Numbered from the stretch's first letter, positions 44,483 through 54,740 are shown. The stretch: 64,000 nt of DNA from Leptospira sp. (GCA_002786225.1 PEQN01000011.1:1-64000); one strand, 5' to 3'. A program made the numbers and translations. Notes: generated by a model from the letters alone, not told the origin.

Positions 44483-45763
44483 ATGCAGAATCTTTTCAGC
44501 GGAGGACTTAGAATCCTTCAATCGGGGGCGATATTTTCCACAAAAATAGGTGGATTAGGATGGGAAATTCTTACAGGAAATCCTCCCATGAAATCCACAG
44601 CACTGAAACTAAGAGAAGCCTTCGAAAGCCTTGGAGCCACCTACATTAAGTTAGGTCAATTTATTGCTTCAGCTCCTTCACTTTTTCCTCCCGAACTAGT
44701 AGATGAAATGCAGAAATGCTTAGATGACGTGCGCCCTGTTCCCTATAAAGATATTCAAAAAATCATAAAATCAGAATTAGGTGGAAATGTAAAAGATGTA
44801 TTCCATACTTTTGCAGAAAAACCTCTCGCCTCTGCGTCCATTGCCCAGGTGCATGCGGCAATAACCAAAGAAGGTCTGGATGTTGTTGTGAAAATTCAAC
44901 GTCCGGATATTCAAGATATTCTTGAGACTGACATGAACCTAATTGCAGTCATCACTTGGATTTTAGAAAAAATCGCTCCCGAATTCAAATCCTCTGGTCT
45001 TACGGGAATGGTAGAAGAGTTTCGTAAGTCCATTCTAGAAGAAACCGATTTTATACGAGAAGCCAGAAATATTGAAGAATTTGAAACCTACCTTCTTCGA
45101 GTAAATGAAACAAGGGCTAAGGTTCCAAGAGTCTACCATTCGTATAGCACGCGCAAGGTATTAACAATGGAAAGATTTTACGGAGCAGCGATCACAGATG
45201 AAAAGGCATTGCTCCAATATACCAATAAACCCAAAAAAATTCTAGAAACTGCCTTGGAAGTTTGGTTTTCCTCTCTTTCGAATTCTGGGTTTTTTCATGC
45301 AGATGTTCACGCAGGCAATTTATTAATTCTAAAAGATGAAAAGATTGGTTTTATTGATTTTGGAATTGTGGGAAGGATCTCACCTAGAGTTTGGGAAGGC
45401 TTGATGATCTTTATGCAAGGTCTTAGTTTTTCCGAGGCTGAATTAGTTGCTGATGGTTTGATAGCTATGGACTCAACCAACCCTAATATCGATAGAAAGA
45501 AATTTATCAGAGACTTAGATATTGTTTTTCGTGATATGACAGGAATTTTAAATTCAATTCAAACTGGGAATCCTTCTAGCCTTGATGAGTCTAAATTGAA
45601 TTCAATTATGTTCGATATCAAAGCTATCACAGAAAATAATGGACTCAAGATACCAAGAGAATTCGGGCTTTTATTCAAACAAATTCTCTACTTTGATCGT
45701 TACGTGAAAATTCTTGCACCCGAAATTGATATCATCCGTGACCAGAAGAAATTTATTTCATGA
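44483..45763 (+). CDS. ABC1/UbiB-family atypical kinase
   Basis: A 426-residue ABC1 (AarF/UbiB) protein. It has the KxGQ motif YIKLGQF, the Ala-rich loop [10 protein letters not shown], a nucleotide-binding Lys in VVVKIQRPD, the catalytic [10 protein letters not shown] and FIDFGIVGR. These proteins support isoprenoid-lipid (quinone) synthesis or extraction; many bind ATP without typical kinase activity. The C-terminus lacks the two membrane helices of E. coli UbiB. Its stop overlaps the start of feoA (ATGA). Confidence 0.86.
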   Translation: MQNLFSGGLRILQSGAIFSTKIGGLGWEILTGNPPMKSTALKLREAFESLGATYIKLGQFIASAPSLFPPELVDEMQKCLDDVRPVPYKDIQKIIKSELGGNVKDVFHTFAEKPLASASIAQVHAAITKEGLDVVVKIQRPDIQDILETDMNLIAVITWILEKIAPEFKSSGLTGMVEEFRKSILEETDFIREARNIEEFETYLLRVNETRAKVPRVYHSYSTRKVLTMERFYGAAITDEKALLQYTNKPKKILETALEVWFSSLSNSGFFHADVHAGNLLILKDEKIGFIDFGIVGRISPRVWEGLMIFMQGLSFSEAELVADGLIAMDSTNPNIDRKKFIRDLDIVFRDMTGILNSIQTGNPSSLDESKLNSIMFDIKAITENNGLKIPREFGLLFKQILYFDRYVKILAPEIDIIRDQKKFIS

Positions 45764-46017
45764 GAGGTAACTCTGAAATGAACTTACTTGCGTGCGTAAG
45801 AAAGAAGAATTCTTTTCTTATCACACGAATTGATGAAGTTGGCTTAGATCCCGAATTGTATCGTGATTGTCTGGAACAAGGCTTTCTACCTGGAACGAAT
45901 GTCCAAATCTTAGCTGATTTTAAATCACAGAACAAACTTGTAGCTCTTCTTGCAGAGCAGTCTACCGTAGCTCTACCCTATTCCTTAGCAGAAAAAATTT
46001 ATGTCCAAAAAACCTGA
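45760..46017 (+). CDS. feoA: FeoA-domain protein
   Basis: An 85-residue SH3-like FeoA domain: [23 protein letters not shown], then [17 protein letters not shown] and [13 protein letters not shown]. FeoA is a small cytoplasmic partner of the Fe(II) transporter FeoB. The first ATG (45760) overlaps the ubiB-like stop; a second start at 45778 is possible. Its 3' end overlaps feoB by 17 bases, so all three genes are likely translated together. Confidence 0.85.
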   Translation: MRGNSEMNLLACVRKKNSFLITRIDEVGLDPELYRDCLEQGFLPGTNVQILADFKSQNKLVALLAEQSTVALPYSLAEKIYVQKT

Positions 46018-48076
46018 GAATGAGTATAAGTTTAAGTATTTACTAGTTGGTAATCCCAATTGTGGAAAATCCACCCTTTTTAATCGATTAACGGGCCTTA
46101 AACAAAAGACGGGCAATTTTCAAGGCGTTACAGTCGAGAAAAAAACTGGCTTCATTAAGACCTCAGAGTCAGAAAGAGAAATTTGGGATCTTCCTGGAAT
46201 CTTTAGTCTAGATGGAAACAGTGAAGACAAAAAGATAGCAAGCAAACAAATCCTATCTCGTCACAAAGAGGATAGAATAATCTATATCTTGGATTCCCTA
46301 CAATTAGAGAGAAGTTTACAACTCCTCATTTCTATCATTGATTCAGGTGCAAAAGTACAAGTTGTCCTTACAATGAAAGATCTCCTGGAAAGACGAAACA
46401 TTTCTATTGATACCAATGCATTGCAAAAAGCTTTTGGTGTAAAATTTTACTTAATCAACACTAAATCCTTTTCGGATCTTGATTCTATACGAGAAGATTT
46501 GTTCAAAGCTGAGAATTTCCAACAAGGAAAACATGTTTGGAAATGGGAAGCCAAAGAAGAAACTATCCTCAAAAAAATCAGCAAATCCTTAGAAGCAAGT
46601 GAAAGTTTAGAATTGCAATTTGCCATTAGCGAAACTATTAAAGAATCTCAAAATGATTTAGAGATACGCTTTTCCAATCTTTTCCCAGATGAAAGCAAAA
46701 AGTTAATAGTCGCCACAGCAAGTAAGGGAAATTTTTCAATACAGAATCAATTGATTGCAAAATCAATAGCAATCAAGAAAATTCTATCTGCCTGCATTCA
46801 AGAATCAGGAAACAAAAAAGCAGTAATTTCCAAGGCAGATAAAATCCTATTGCATCCCATTTATGGTATGTTAGCTTTCTTTGTGATTATGGGACTTGTG
46901 TTCCAATTTTTATTTTCCTGGGCGGAAATTCCTATGGATGGTATCGATTGGACGATTGCCCAAATCCAAACCTTTGTTTCTGACCAACTTCCTCAAGGGC
47001 CCCTAGCAGCCCTTCTCGTTGACGGTGTCTTAGGTGGAGTTGGAGCAGTACTGGTTTTTATTCCTCAGATAGGACTGCTTTTCTTTTTTATTGGAATCAT
47101 GGAAGAATCTGGATATATGGCGAGAGTATCTTTTGTAATGGACCGTCTCATGGGTAAATTCGGACTCTCTGGCAAAAGTTTCATTCCCCTACTTTCCTCT
47201 GCTGCCTGTGCTGTCCCAGCAATAATGGGAGCACGAACCATAGAGAACAAAAGTGATCGTATAACAACGATTTTAATTTCCCCTTTGGTAATGTGTTCAG
47301 CAAGATATCCTGTTTACATTCTCATAATAGGAACTATATTTGTTTCAGAGACGATTTTTGGAATCTTTAACTTACAAGGCTTCATGTTGTTCTTTTTATT
47401 CTTACTTGGTCTTTTCACTTCTCTAGTGTTTGGTTTACTATTTAAGAAAACAATTTTTAGATCTTCCTCTTCCTACTTTCTCATGGAGCTTCCTAATTAT
47501 AAAATCCCTTCCCTCCTGAGTATAACACAGAATGTACTTTCTAAAATTAATACCTTTCTCAAAAATGCAGGACAGATTATACTTTATATTTCAGTGATTC
47601 TCTGGTTCGTTTCATATTACCCCATTCATATAGACCAGGAAGGAGAAATAGATACTAAGATTACACAATCTTATGCAGCTTCCTTTGGTAAGAAAATTGA
47701 ACCCATCATTCAACCGCTGGGGTTTGATTGGAAGATAGGAATTTCTCTTCTTACCTCTTTTGCAGCGAGAGAAGTCATGGTCTCAACTCTAGCGATTCTC
47801 TACGGGGTAGATGATGCGGATGAAGAAAATCCAAGTCTGAGAGAAGCAATGCGAAATGATACCAGGGAGGATGGCTCTAAACTGTGGACACCTCTTACTG
47901 GATTCAGTCTTTTAGTTTTCTTTGCCTATGCATCCCAGTGCATGTCGACCCTAGCAGTTGTAAAAAGAGAGACCAATTCTTACTTTTGGCCTTTTTTCCA
48001 ATTTACTTACATGACTTTACTTGCTTATCTTTCATCCTTTTTCGTTTACCAAGTCGGTGGGTTTTTGGGTTACTAG
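46001..48076 (+). CDS. feoB: Ferrous iron transporter FeoB
   Basis: A 691-residue Fe(II) transporter. The N-terminal G domain has GNPNCGKST (G1), GVTVEKKTG (G2) and DLPG (G3). The G4 motif, normally NxxD, reads LTMKD, so the base-specifying Asn appears replaced by Thr. The membrane part has the two Gate-like halves and ACAVPAIMGART with the conserved Cys, and LVMCSARYPVY. Length is near the family's 750. It is overlapped by feoA upstream; the next gene follows after 69 bases with a sigma-28-like sequence at its stop. Confidence 0.93.
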   Translation: MSKKPENEYKFKYLLVGNPNCGKSTLFNRLTGLKQKTGNFQGVTVEKKTGFIKTSESEREIWDLPGIFSLDGNSEDKKIASKQILSRHKEDRIIYILDSLQLERSLQLLISIIDSGAKVQVVLTMKDLLERRNISIDTNALQKAFGVKFYLINTKSFSDLDSIREDLFKAENFQQGKHVWKWEAKEETILKKISKSLEASESLELQFAISETIKESQNDLEIRFSNLFPDESKKLIVATASKGNFSIQNQLIAKSIAIKKILSACIQESGNKKAVISKADKILLHPIYGMLAFFVIMGLVFQFLFSWAEIPMDGIDWTIAQIQTFVSDQLPQGPLAALLVDGVLGGVGAVLVFIPQIGLLFFFIGIMEESGYMARVSFVMDRLMGKFGLSGKSFIPLLSSAACAVPAIMGARTIENKSDRITTILISPLVMCSARYPVYILIIGTIFVSETIFGIFNLQGFMLFFLFLLGLFTSLVFGLLFKKTIFRSSSSYFLMELPNYKIPSLLSITQNVLSKINTFLKNAGQIILYISVILWFVSYYPIHIDQEGEIDTKITQSYAASFGKKIEPIIQPLGFDWKIGISLLTSFAAREVMVSTLAILYGVDDADEENPSLREAMRNDTREDGSKLWTPLTGFSLLVFFAYASQCMSTLAVVKRETNSYFWPFFQFTYMTLLAYLSSFFVYQVGGFLGY

Positions 48077-48083
48077 CCGATAC
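48076..48083 (+). promoter_or_regulatory. Sigma-28-like -10 element upstream of the neuB-like gene
   Basis: GCCGATAC identical to the flgM -10 element, within a shared ACTAGCCGATACTT stretch that again overlaps a stop codon (of feoB). No TAAA is found 15 bases upstream, so it is a weak or non-functional match. The gene behind it is a NeuB-family enzyme, and such sugars often decorate flagella. Confidence 0.35.
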
Positions 48084-48145
48084 TTTAAGTATGCAAGAGG
48101 AGCTTAGTATTTTCTTGTATAATTTATTCGGGTAGGAAAATTTGC

Positions 48146-49162
48146 ATGTTCCAAGAACTCATAGAAATTCACGAAGACCTTATTATATCTAAAGAAGATC
48201 CACCCTTTCTAGTGGCAGAGATTGGCTTAAATCATAACAATGATTTGGATATAGGAAAGCGCACAATAGAAGCAGCAGCAAAATCAGGTGCCCATGCGGT
48301 CAAATTCCAAACCTACCGTACGGACCATTTCATAAGCCCAGATGAAAGCAAAGCAAAATTTCTATATGACATTTTTAAAAAGTACGAATTGAACGAAAAG
48401 ATGCATAGAGAATTCCAACAGACATCCAAAGACAATGGATTGGTATTTTTTTCAACTCCCTTAGATTCTATCTCTGTTGATCTTCTTGTGAGTCTGAATG
48501 TACCTATTCTGAAAATTGCATCTGGTGATTTAGTGAATTCTGAATTATTAAACAAGGTTGCAGCAACCAAAATCCCTATTTTCCTTTCTACAGGTGCTTC
48601 TATTCTATCCGAAGTTATACGAGCACTTGAATTTCTTAAAGATAGAGATGTAAAAAGCCTTTGTCTAATGCATTGTGTCTCACTGTATCCAGCACCACAG
48701 GACACTCTTAATTTAAATACGATCAATCTTTACAAAGATTTTACAGAAGGTCCTCTCGGATTTTCAGACCATAGTAAGGGTGATCTTGCGGCAGGAATCG
48801 CAGTTTCCATGGATGCATCTGTAATAGAGAAACATTTTACTTTAGATAAAACATTGGATGGACCAGATCATACAATTTCAGCAGATCCAGAAGAATTAAA
48901 AAAACTCGCCCAAACCATCAAGGATGCCTATCTTATGAAGGGAACTCGAAGAAAAATCCTACATCCCAAAGAGGAAGCATCTTATTTATTCGGAAGAAGA
49001 TCCTTGTACAGATCTCCCCAAGGGGAAATACTATCTATGAGACCCAATCTTGCTATTGAGGATAAGGATGTTCTAGAAGCCTGGGAATACATTCATTTGG
49101 ATATCAATAAACAACTTAAATCATCGAATCAATACTCTGCAATACGAAGAAGTGAAAGCTAG
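48146..49162 (+). CDS. NeuB-family N-acylneuraminate-9-phosphate-type synthase
   Basis: A 338-residue enzyme condensing phosphoenolpyruvate with an N-acyl hexosamine to give a nonulosonic acid (sialic, legionaminic or pseudaminic). The barrel shows VAEIGLNHNNDLDIGKRTIEAA, AVKFQTYRTD, STPLDSISVDLL, LKIASGDLVN, STGAS, GFSDHS and VIEKHFTLDKTLDGPDH. The C-terminal SAF (antifreeze-like) domain is shorter than usual and ends early. Which sugar is made cannot be told. It overlaps the next gene by 11 bases. No other sugar genes are nearby. Confidence 0.87.
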   Translation: MFQELIEIHEDLIISKEDPPFLVAEIGLNHNNDLDIGKRTIEAAAKSGAHAVKFQTYRTDHFISPDESKAKFLYDIFKKYELNEKMHREFQQTSKDNGLVFFSTPLDSISVDLLVSLNVPILKIASGDLVNSELLNKVAATKIPIFLSTGASILSEVIRALEFLKDRDVKSLCLMHCVSLYPAPQDTLNLNTINLYKDFTEGPLGFSDHSKGDLAAGIAVSMDASVIEKHFTLDKTLDGPDHTISADPEELKKLAQTIKDAYLMKGTRRKILHPKEEASYLFGRRSLYRSPQGEILSMRPNLAIEDKDVLEAWEYIHLDINKQLKSSNQYSAIRRSES

Positions 49163-50324
49163 ATCCACTAAACATTCCTCAAGATATTTTTTTTTACTTA
49201 ATATCTTGCTTTGTTTTCTCTTTCTAAAGGGTTCCAATTCGCGAGCAGAAAAAAATTTACCTTCGCCTTATGAAGAATCTTACATGCTAAATACAACCGA
49301 GATTGCTGAACGTAAAGGTAGTATAGATTTAGGAAATTATACTAGAACTCCCTTTCATTACGAAGTGTCCTCTTCTATGTCTGGAACGTTTGGTGCTTTT
49401 AATCTTTTTGATTCAAATCCATCCACACAATGGATGTCAGACAAAACCAAGCTTCCACCTTGGATTTTAGTAGACTTCAAAGAAAAGCGACTGATGAACC
49501 GAGTCGATCTTAGTTTTCCAACATGGATCTATAAAGAAATAAAAAGCTACGAAATTCAGGTCAATGTCTGGGGAACTTGGAAAACAATTTTCACAAATAA
49601 TAAAGTTAAAAAAGACAATTCCCATTCCTTGCCTGGAATGGATGCATCTATGGTAAGGATTCTTTTTCCCAAGTCTACGAACATCCATTTGACAGTATCC
49701 GATTATAAAATCTTTCTTGAGAATTCTCTACTCAATGGGATTCCTGAAGAACTAACAGGTCATAGTTTTCCAATTCTTAATGGTCATCTTCCATCCGAAA
49801 GCCATGCCCTTCCAGGTGCTCCAAGATCGTATCGAAATGGCTTTCACAAAGGAGTAGACATCCTTTATACAAGGCAGAGTCCAAGCTCAGAATTCATTCC
49901 TCTTACCAAAGAAACTGAAGTATTAGCTACGGCAAAAGGGAAAATCATTCGAGCGGATTGGAACTATTTACCTATGAACCTTGAAGAATTTGAAAAACAA
50001 AAAGAACTTACCAACACAAAAATGCTTACCTATGTTGATAGAGATTTTGGAGGAAGACAAATTTGGATAGATCATGGAAATGAGGTAATCACCTCCTACA
50101 ACCACCTCTCATCTATAGATTCCAAAATAAAAGTTGGAGCTACAGTGAAACAAGGTCAAGTTTTAGGTAGAGTTGGAAATTCGGGTTTAAAAGGGGAAGC
50201 GGAAGGAAGCGAAGAAGGAATCCACCTGCACTTTGAGATTTGGTACAAAGGTGAATTCCTGGGAAAAGGATTGAAAGCGAGTCAATCCTACCAATTGCTA
50301 AGCATTTTCTTTAAAACTTATTAA
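49152..50324 (+). CDS. Exported M23-type endopeptidase with discoidin-like domain
   Basis: A 390-residue protein with a signal peptide (about residues 11-32). The middle (about 65-185) resembles an F5/8 type C discoidin carbohydrate-binding domain (FNLFDSNPSTQWMSD, PPWILVDFKEKRLMNRVDL). The C-terminal LytM/M23 zinc peptidase domain has GFHKGVDILY (His and Asp ligands), then IWIDHGNEVITSYNHLSS and HLHFEIWY. It is complete and probably cuts peptidoglycan or its decorations. Overlap with the neuB-like gene (11 bases) implies co-expression. Its 3' end overlaps the convergent VKOR gene. Confidence 0.83.
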   Translation: MKARSTKHSSRYFFLLNILLCFLFLKGSNSRAEKNLPSPYEESYMLNTTEIAERKGSIDLGNYTRTPFHYEVSSSMSGTFGAFNLFDSNPSTQWMSDKTKLPPWILVDFKEKRLMNRVDLSFPTWIYKEIKSYEIQVNVWGTWKTIFTNNKVKKDNSHSLPGMDASMVRILFPKSTNIHLTVSDYKIFLENSLLNGIPEELTGHSFPILNGHLPSESHALPGAPRSYRNGFHKGVDILYTRQSPSSEFIPLTKETEVLATAKGKIIRADWNYLPMNLEEFEKQKELTNTKMLTYVDRDFGGRQIWIDHGNEVITSYNHLSSIDSKIKVGATVKQGQVLGRVGNSGLKGEAEGSEEGIHLHFEIWYKGEFLGKGLKASQSYQLLSIFFKTY

Positions 50325-51547
50325 GCTTTATTAACTAGATATTTGAGCAAGGCTCTCAAATAATCTTCATCAGGACTACCTGGATCTAATGCCTTATTAT
50401 TGATAAATAAAGACGGAGTAGATTGGATATTTAATTTTTCCGCTTGGTCAATTTCTTTATTTAATTGAGCAGTTGTTACACCCGAACCCATACAAGCCTT
50501 AAATTCGTTCATATTTAGACTGGATTTGGAAGCAAGATTCAGTACTGTGCTAGGCGAATGCATAACACCGTTTTCGGTATCTTTGTATAAGCCGTCGTAT
50601 ATGGTTTTGAATTTCCCTTGTCTATCTCCACAAAGTGCTGCAGTTGCTGCAATACAAGATGAAGCACCTGGTCTTTGTCCTTGCACCAAGCGATTGCAGT
50701 TCCCATCCAGAGGAAAATTCATATAAACAACTTTCACAAGACCATCAAATTCACGGATCATATCATTTAGAACATGAGATGTATGCATACAATGTCCACA
50801 ATTGAAATCTGCATATTTAACAATGACTATAGGAGCATCTGGATTCCCAGCTATGGCAGAACCCTTAAGATCTAGATTTAAACTAGGCTTTGCTTCGAAA
50901 GCGGTAATCTTTGTTTGAAAGGAGCCTGATCCATTTTCTGAGCCAAGATTCATCTGGTTAGAAGTGGACTTTCCAATTGCCTGTCCAAGTGAGAAGAAAG
51001 CAAGAAAGGCAATTGCGTAGTTTAGAATATTCTTTTTCAGATTTGTAACAATGTCGACTTTTTCAACAGTAGACATTTTTTTCTTCAGGAGATAAGCAAT
51101 TCCAAGCAGTGCTATGCTTACTAAGTATGTCATCACACACATGCTACAAATTGTTCCAATAACACCGACTGAGATAATCAATAAGACAAAATCAATTGCA
51201 AGAGCAAGACAGGCAAATATAAATAAAAGATCTACCGTTGACTTTGCTTCAGCCTCATCCTTAGCTTGGTTGAGTCGAAAGTATCCAAAAGCCATAGAAC
51301 CATAAAAACCTAGGCCGAACAAGGCTATGGGTATATCTCCTAAGAATGGAAGATTCCGTATGGCTGAGTATGAAGAGCTTGCTACTTGGTGGCAAGAATC
51401 TCCTGATCCTACAACGGAACAAAGTCCTTGGCCCAGGGCTCCAGCTGATCCGAAGTATTCCAATACAAGAAGAAAGGAGAGAAAAACTCCAATGACAGCA
51501 GCACCAAGTCCGCCTAATACTAATTTGTTACTATTTTTTAAATCCAT
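50321..51547 (-). CDS. VKOR-DsbA fusion, disulphide bond formation
   Basis: A 408-residue membrane protein. The N-terminal VKOR part (about 1-195) has four helices, the loop cysteines Cys43 and Cys52 and the quinone-side active site ICSMC (Cys134, Cys137). The C-terminal DsbA-like thioredoxin domain (about 232-408) has ADFNCGHCMH (Cys250, Cys253) and cis-Pro in IQSTPSLF. It oxidises periplasmic proteins and passes electrons to quinone, replacing DsbA plus DsbB. This fusion is known from spirochaetes and cyanobacteria. It would support the many Cys-containing exported proteins in this window. Confidence 0.9.
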   Translation of the reverse strand: MDLKNSNKLVLGGLGAAVIGVFLSFLLVLEYFGSAGALGQGLCSVVGSGDSCHQVASSSYSAIRNLPFLGDIPIALFGLGFYGSMAFGYFRLNQAKDEAEAKSTVDLLFIFACLALAIDFVLLIISVGVIGTICSMCVMTYLVSIALLGIAYLLKKKMSTVEKVDIVTNLKKNILNYAIAFLAFFSLGQAIGKSTSNQMNLGSENGSGSFQTKITAFEAKPSLNLDLKGSAIAGNPDAPIVIVKYADFNCGHCMHTSHVLNDMIREFDGLVKVVYMNFPLDGNCNRLVQGQRPGASSCIAATAALCGDRQGKFKTIYDGLYKDTENGVMHSPSTVLNLASKSSLNMNEFKACMGSGVTTAQLNKEIDQAEKLNIQSTPSLFINNKALDPGSPDEDYLRALLKYLVNKA

Positions 51548-51551
51548 ATTT

Positions 51552-52289
51552 TTATCCTACACTCTTATTACATAAACGAATAGCTTCTTTCAAATCAACC
51601 TTTCCTTCGTAATAGGCTTTTCCTACTATAGCTCCAAAGATTGGTGGATTTTCTAATTTGGCAAGTCTTTCCAAATCCTCTAAGGAAGAAACTCCGCCTG
51701 ATGCGATCAAATGAAAAGGAAAATTCTTTAAGATCCATGAATAGGATTTAAAGTTTGGTCCGGCAAGTGTACCATCCAAAGATATATCCGTAAAAACAAC
51801 ATGTCTTACACCTTGGTTAAAAATTTGTTTCATGAAATCTTCATAGTGAAGTCCTGAATCAGTCTCCCAACCTTGGGTCTTGACATAACCATCCTTGGCA
51901 TCCACTCCAAGAACAATTCTATCTACCCCGAACTCTTTCAAAGCCAAATCCGTTAGCTCAGGATTTTTGACAGCAGCAGTTCCTAGAATAAATCTATGAA
52001 TACCTAAATCGTTATAGAAGCGAAGAGTATCCAAAGATCTGATTCCGCCACCTAACTCTAATTTTACTTTATTCTTATGAACTATATTACGAATGGCAGC
52101 TTCGTTGCTTGGCTTGCCTAATTTGGCTCCATTTAAATCCACCAAATGAATCAATTCGGCACCTGCATCTATGAATTCAGCTACCAAATCCCAGGGAGAC
52201 ACAGAATAAATTTTACTCTGAGAATAATCCCCTTGGTACAAACGAACGGCTTTGTTGTCTAATAAATCTATAGCAGGAATAACTAACAA
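51552..52289 (-). CDS. hisA: ProFAR isomerase (histidine synthesis)
   Basis: A 245-residue beta/alpha-barrel isomerase acting on the ProFAR intermediate. VIPAIDLLDNKAVRLYQGD holds the catalytic Asp, LELGGGIRSLDT the first phosphate loop, TDISLDGTLAGPN the second catalytic Asp and ASGGVSSLEDL the other phosphate loop. It lies 3 bases after hisH in the order hisB-hisH-hisA. hisF is not in the window. Confidence 0.93.
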   Translation of the reverse strand: MLVIPAIDLLDNKAVRLYQGDYSQSKIYSVSPWDLVAEFIDAGAELIHLVDLNGAKLGKPSNEAAIRNIVHKNKVKLELGGGIRSLDTLRFYNDLGIHRFILGTAAVKNPELTDLALKEFGVDRIVLGVDAKDGYVKTQGWETDSGLHYEDFMKQIFNQGVRHVVFTDISLDGTLAGPNFKSYSWILKNFPFHLIASGGVSSLEDLERLAKLENPPIFGAIVGKAYYEGKVDLKEAIRLCNKSVG

Positions 52290-52292
52290 TAT

Positions 52293-52922
52293 TTAAATCC
52301 TTATGAAGTTCTCAAGGATCTTCAATCCAAACTTATCTGATTTCTCAGGGTGGAATTGAGTTCCAAAAATAGAATCCTTTTCTATCACCGCAGGAAAAGA
52401 TTCTCCATAATAATTGCAGGAAGCTGAAACTTCTTCTCGTTTAACACCGATTGGGCGATACGAGTGAATAAAATACATAAAAGATCCATCTTCTATGCCT
52501 TTCAGAAGTTGCGTTCTCTTGCTTGCAATACTTTTTAGACGGTTCCAACCCATATGTGGAACCTTAGTATTTTTCTTATCCCGAAATTTACGAATATGAC
52601 CGTCGACTAGAGAAAGTCCTTTTACAACCTCGCCTGGTTTTTCTTGGTGTTCATCTGAATCCTGAAATAAAATCTGATAGCCAATACAAATCCCAAGTAG
52701 GGGCTTATTCCTAGATACATGGTTGTGTATGGCAGGTAAAAGATGTAATTCTTGTAGATTCAACATAGCCTTCTTAAAAGCACCATCCCCTGGAAGAACC
52801 AATTTATCAGCTTTGGCTATAATTTCTAGGTCTTTGGTGTACACAACGTCCTTAGAATAAAGAGAAAGTGCCTTAAGACATGAATGGATATTTCCCATTC
52901 CAAAATCTAATACAGCAATCAC
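52293..52922 (-). CDS. hisH: Imidazole glycerol phosphate synthase, glutaminase subunit
   Basis: A 209-residue class I glutamine amidotransferase that supplies ammonia to HisF. The nucleophile is in [13 protein letters not shown], and the His-Glu pair in [21 protein letters not shown] begins the fold. Its start overlaps the hisB stop by 4 bases, so the two are coupled. The partner hisF must lie elsewhere. Confidence 0.93.
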   Translation of the reverse strand: MIAVLDFGMGNIHSCLKALSLYSKDVVYTKDLEIIAKADKLVLPGDGAFKKAMLNLQELHLLPAIHNHVSRNKPLLGICIGYQILFQDSDEHQEKPGEVVKGLSLVDGHIRKFRDKKNTKVPHMGWNRLKSIASKRTQLLKGIEDGSFMYFIHSYRPIGVKREEVSASCNYYGESFPAVIEKDSIFGTQFHPEKSDKFGLKILENFIRI

Positions 52923-53500
52923 TCAAGTACACCCTTGGTTGAAGGAATAGCACCTTCTGCATCAGGATCTAGAGAGAGTGCCATACGTAATGCCTTTCCA
53001 AGACCCTTGAATATAGATTCATGAATGTGGTGCCTATTCTCTCCATAGTGAACTACAATATGAAGATTCATCTTTGCGTTGAGTGCAAATTTCTGCATAA
53101 ATTCTAAACTTAGTTCTGCATCATAGATTCCGAATTTTCCAGTGAGTTCAGGACCTGTGTATTTGAAAAAAAATCTTCCACCTAAGTCCACAGCAACAGT
53201 AGTTAAAACTTCATCCATGGTAATAGTAAAATGTCCATACCTACGGATTCCTGATTTATCACCCAATAACTTGTGTAAGGTTGTTCCCATAAGGATTGCT
53301 GTATCTTCCACACTATGGTGGCAATCTATTCCAATGTCGCCTCTAAGCCAAACATCCAAATCTATCATGCCATGCTTTGCAATATGAGAAAGCATATGTT
53401 CAAAGAAAGGTATCTCAGTATCAAAGCTGTATTTGCCCTTTCCTCTTGGATTTAAGCTTAAACGAATATCCGTTTCTTGTGTTTTTCGGGATTCAGTCAT
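52919..53500 (-). CDS. hisB: Imidazoleglycerol-phosphate dehydratase
   Basis: A 193-residue single-function dehydratase. The metal-binding repeats are [12 protein letters not shown] and [10 protein letters not shown], and later [16 protein letters not shown]. It is the first gene of the hisB-hisH-hisA unit. The E. coli fused phosphatase domain is absent, as in most bacteria. Confidence 0.94.
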   Translation of the reverse strand: MTESRKTQETDIRLSLNPRGKGKYSFDTEIPFFEHMLSHIAKHGMIDLDVWLRGDIGIDCHHSVEDTAILMGTTLHKLLGDKSGIRRYGHFTITMDEVLTTVAVDLGGRFFFKYTGPELTGKFGIYDAELSLEFMQKFALNAKMNLHIVVHYGENRHHIHESIFKGLGKALRMALSLDPDAEGAIPSTKGVLE

Positions 53501-54156
53501 TTGAGAATAGCCTCCCGAAAATACTGCATCCTGTCAAATACTTTGGATGCTGTTATGAAGAATACGGACGCCAATTCCTGCTCCCTAGCACCATTTTTAA
53601 AAAATCTTTTTCTTAGGAAGTTCTAATTTCTTGCTTAATCCTGGTGCTATGTCAGGGGCACAGGGCTAGTTTTTGGGATATTCACCACACGCTAAAGCAC
53701 GTGGCATGAGTGGGATATTCCTTGGTTCAGAAACTTTGATCCAAGATACCAATTGGAAGTTGTTAGATGATAAAAGTAATGTGAGTTTCAGCTTTCATTA
53801 GACTAAAGCCTATCGTCAGGATGAGAGCATAAGTGCAACCTAATATTTAACAATATAAAATATAATATTAACCTAACTGATATTATGTTATTTAGGGAAG
53901 ATTTGGCATCCAGAACCAATTAGCAAAGCATAGCTGAGCGTTATATATGTTGCTGAACCAATATCTCAGAAAAAGATTCTACGTCTTCCTCCCTCTCAAC
54001 CTATAAAGGAAAAGTGATTCCCTTTGTGTCGCAAGCTTGCTAGTTGGGTCAGCAAAGAATCTGAACTCATCCATAAACATATAAAAAAATAGAGTTCTCT
54101 TTGAGTGCAATTAGATGCACCGAGAACCCTAATCTTTGGATGACTATGTCATTTGC
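53501..54156. other. 656-base region with no convincing gene
   Basis: No reading frame with a start, ribosome binding site and family motif is visible on either strand. It includes two copies of GGGATATTC (53675-53683 and 53712-53720) with a CCAC...GTGG inverted segment between, and a very AT-rich stretch near 53840-53890. It may hold a promoter for hisB at one end and debris of an element. I see no RNA gene signature. Confidence 0.5.
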
Positions 54157-54708
54157 CTAGTTTAGATTCTGCTTTTCAATTTCTGGTGCCAAGGGAAAAT
54201 CTATAGGCACCTGGGTAATTCCATGGATATAATTCGAAATAATTTTATCTCCAACAATAACGATGGCGTCAATTAAATTTTCTTCTGTATAACCAGAGTT
54301 AAAGAAATTTTCTACTACCGATGAATCTGGCTTACCTTTGCTTTCCATAACAGCCTTAATCAATCGAGTAAGAGATTTTAGCTTGGGGTTAAAATTATCA
54401 TTCCCTTTTCTGATTTCAATGATCTCCTGATCCGAAAAACCCTTCATCTTTCCTAAGGCTGTATGAGCACTAAGACAGTATTTGCACTGGTTAAACTGAC
54501 TTACGACAAGATTGATTGCTTCTCTTTCTTTGCCATTCAAGGATGATTTTGAATTCTGCAAATTTAGGTAGGACTGAAGTGCAAACTGCGATTTGCCTAT
54601 TGTTGCATATAAATTGGGCACAAAGCCAAGCCCTGCCTTTAAATTATCAAAAATACCTTGGTTGACTGTGCTAACTTCTTCTCTGCTTGGAACGGTAATT
54701 GTTTTCAT
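54157..54708 (-). CDS. AhpD/carboxymuconolactone decarboxylase-family peroxidase-like protein
   Basis: A 183-residue helical protein of the AhpD/CMD superfamily. The active-site segment FNQCKYCLSAHTALGK has two Cys (CxxC) and the His three residues later, the AhpD pattern for alkyl hydroperoxide reduction. It lies 32 bases downstream of an AraC-type regulator, in the same direction, so it is likely the target and partner of that regulator. Confidence 0.85.
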   Translation of the reverse strand: MKTITVPSREEVSTVNQGIFDNLKAGLGFVPNLYATIGKSQFALQSYLNLQNSKSSLNGKEREAINLVVSQFNQCKYCLSAHTALGKMKGFSDQEIIEIRKGNDNFNPKLKSLTRLIKAVMESKGKPDSSVVENFFNSGYTEENLIDAIVIVGDKIISNYIHGITQVPIDFPLAPEIEKQNLN

Positions 54709-54740
54709 AAAAACTCCTATAGCATATTATCTTATAGGAA

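Noticed and set aside
47884..48135. 83-residue frame inside and after the end of feoB
   Set aside because: It is an out-of-frame shadow of the FeoB C-terminus and lacks a start context.
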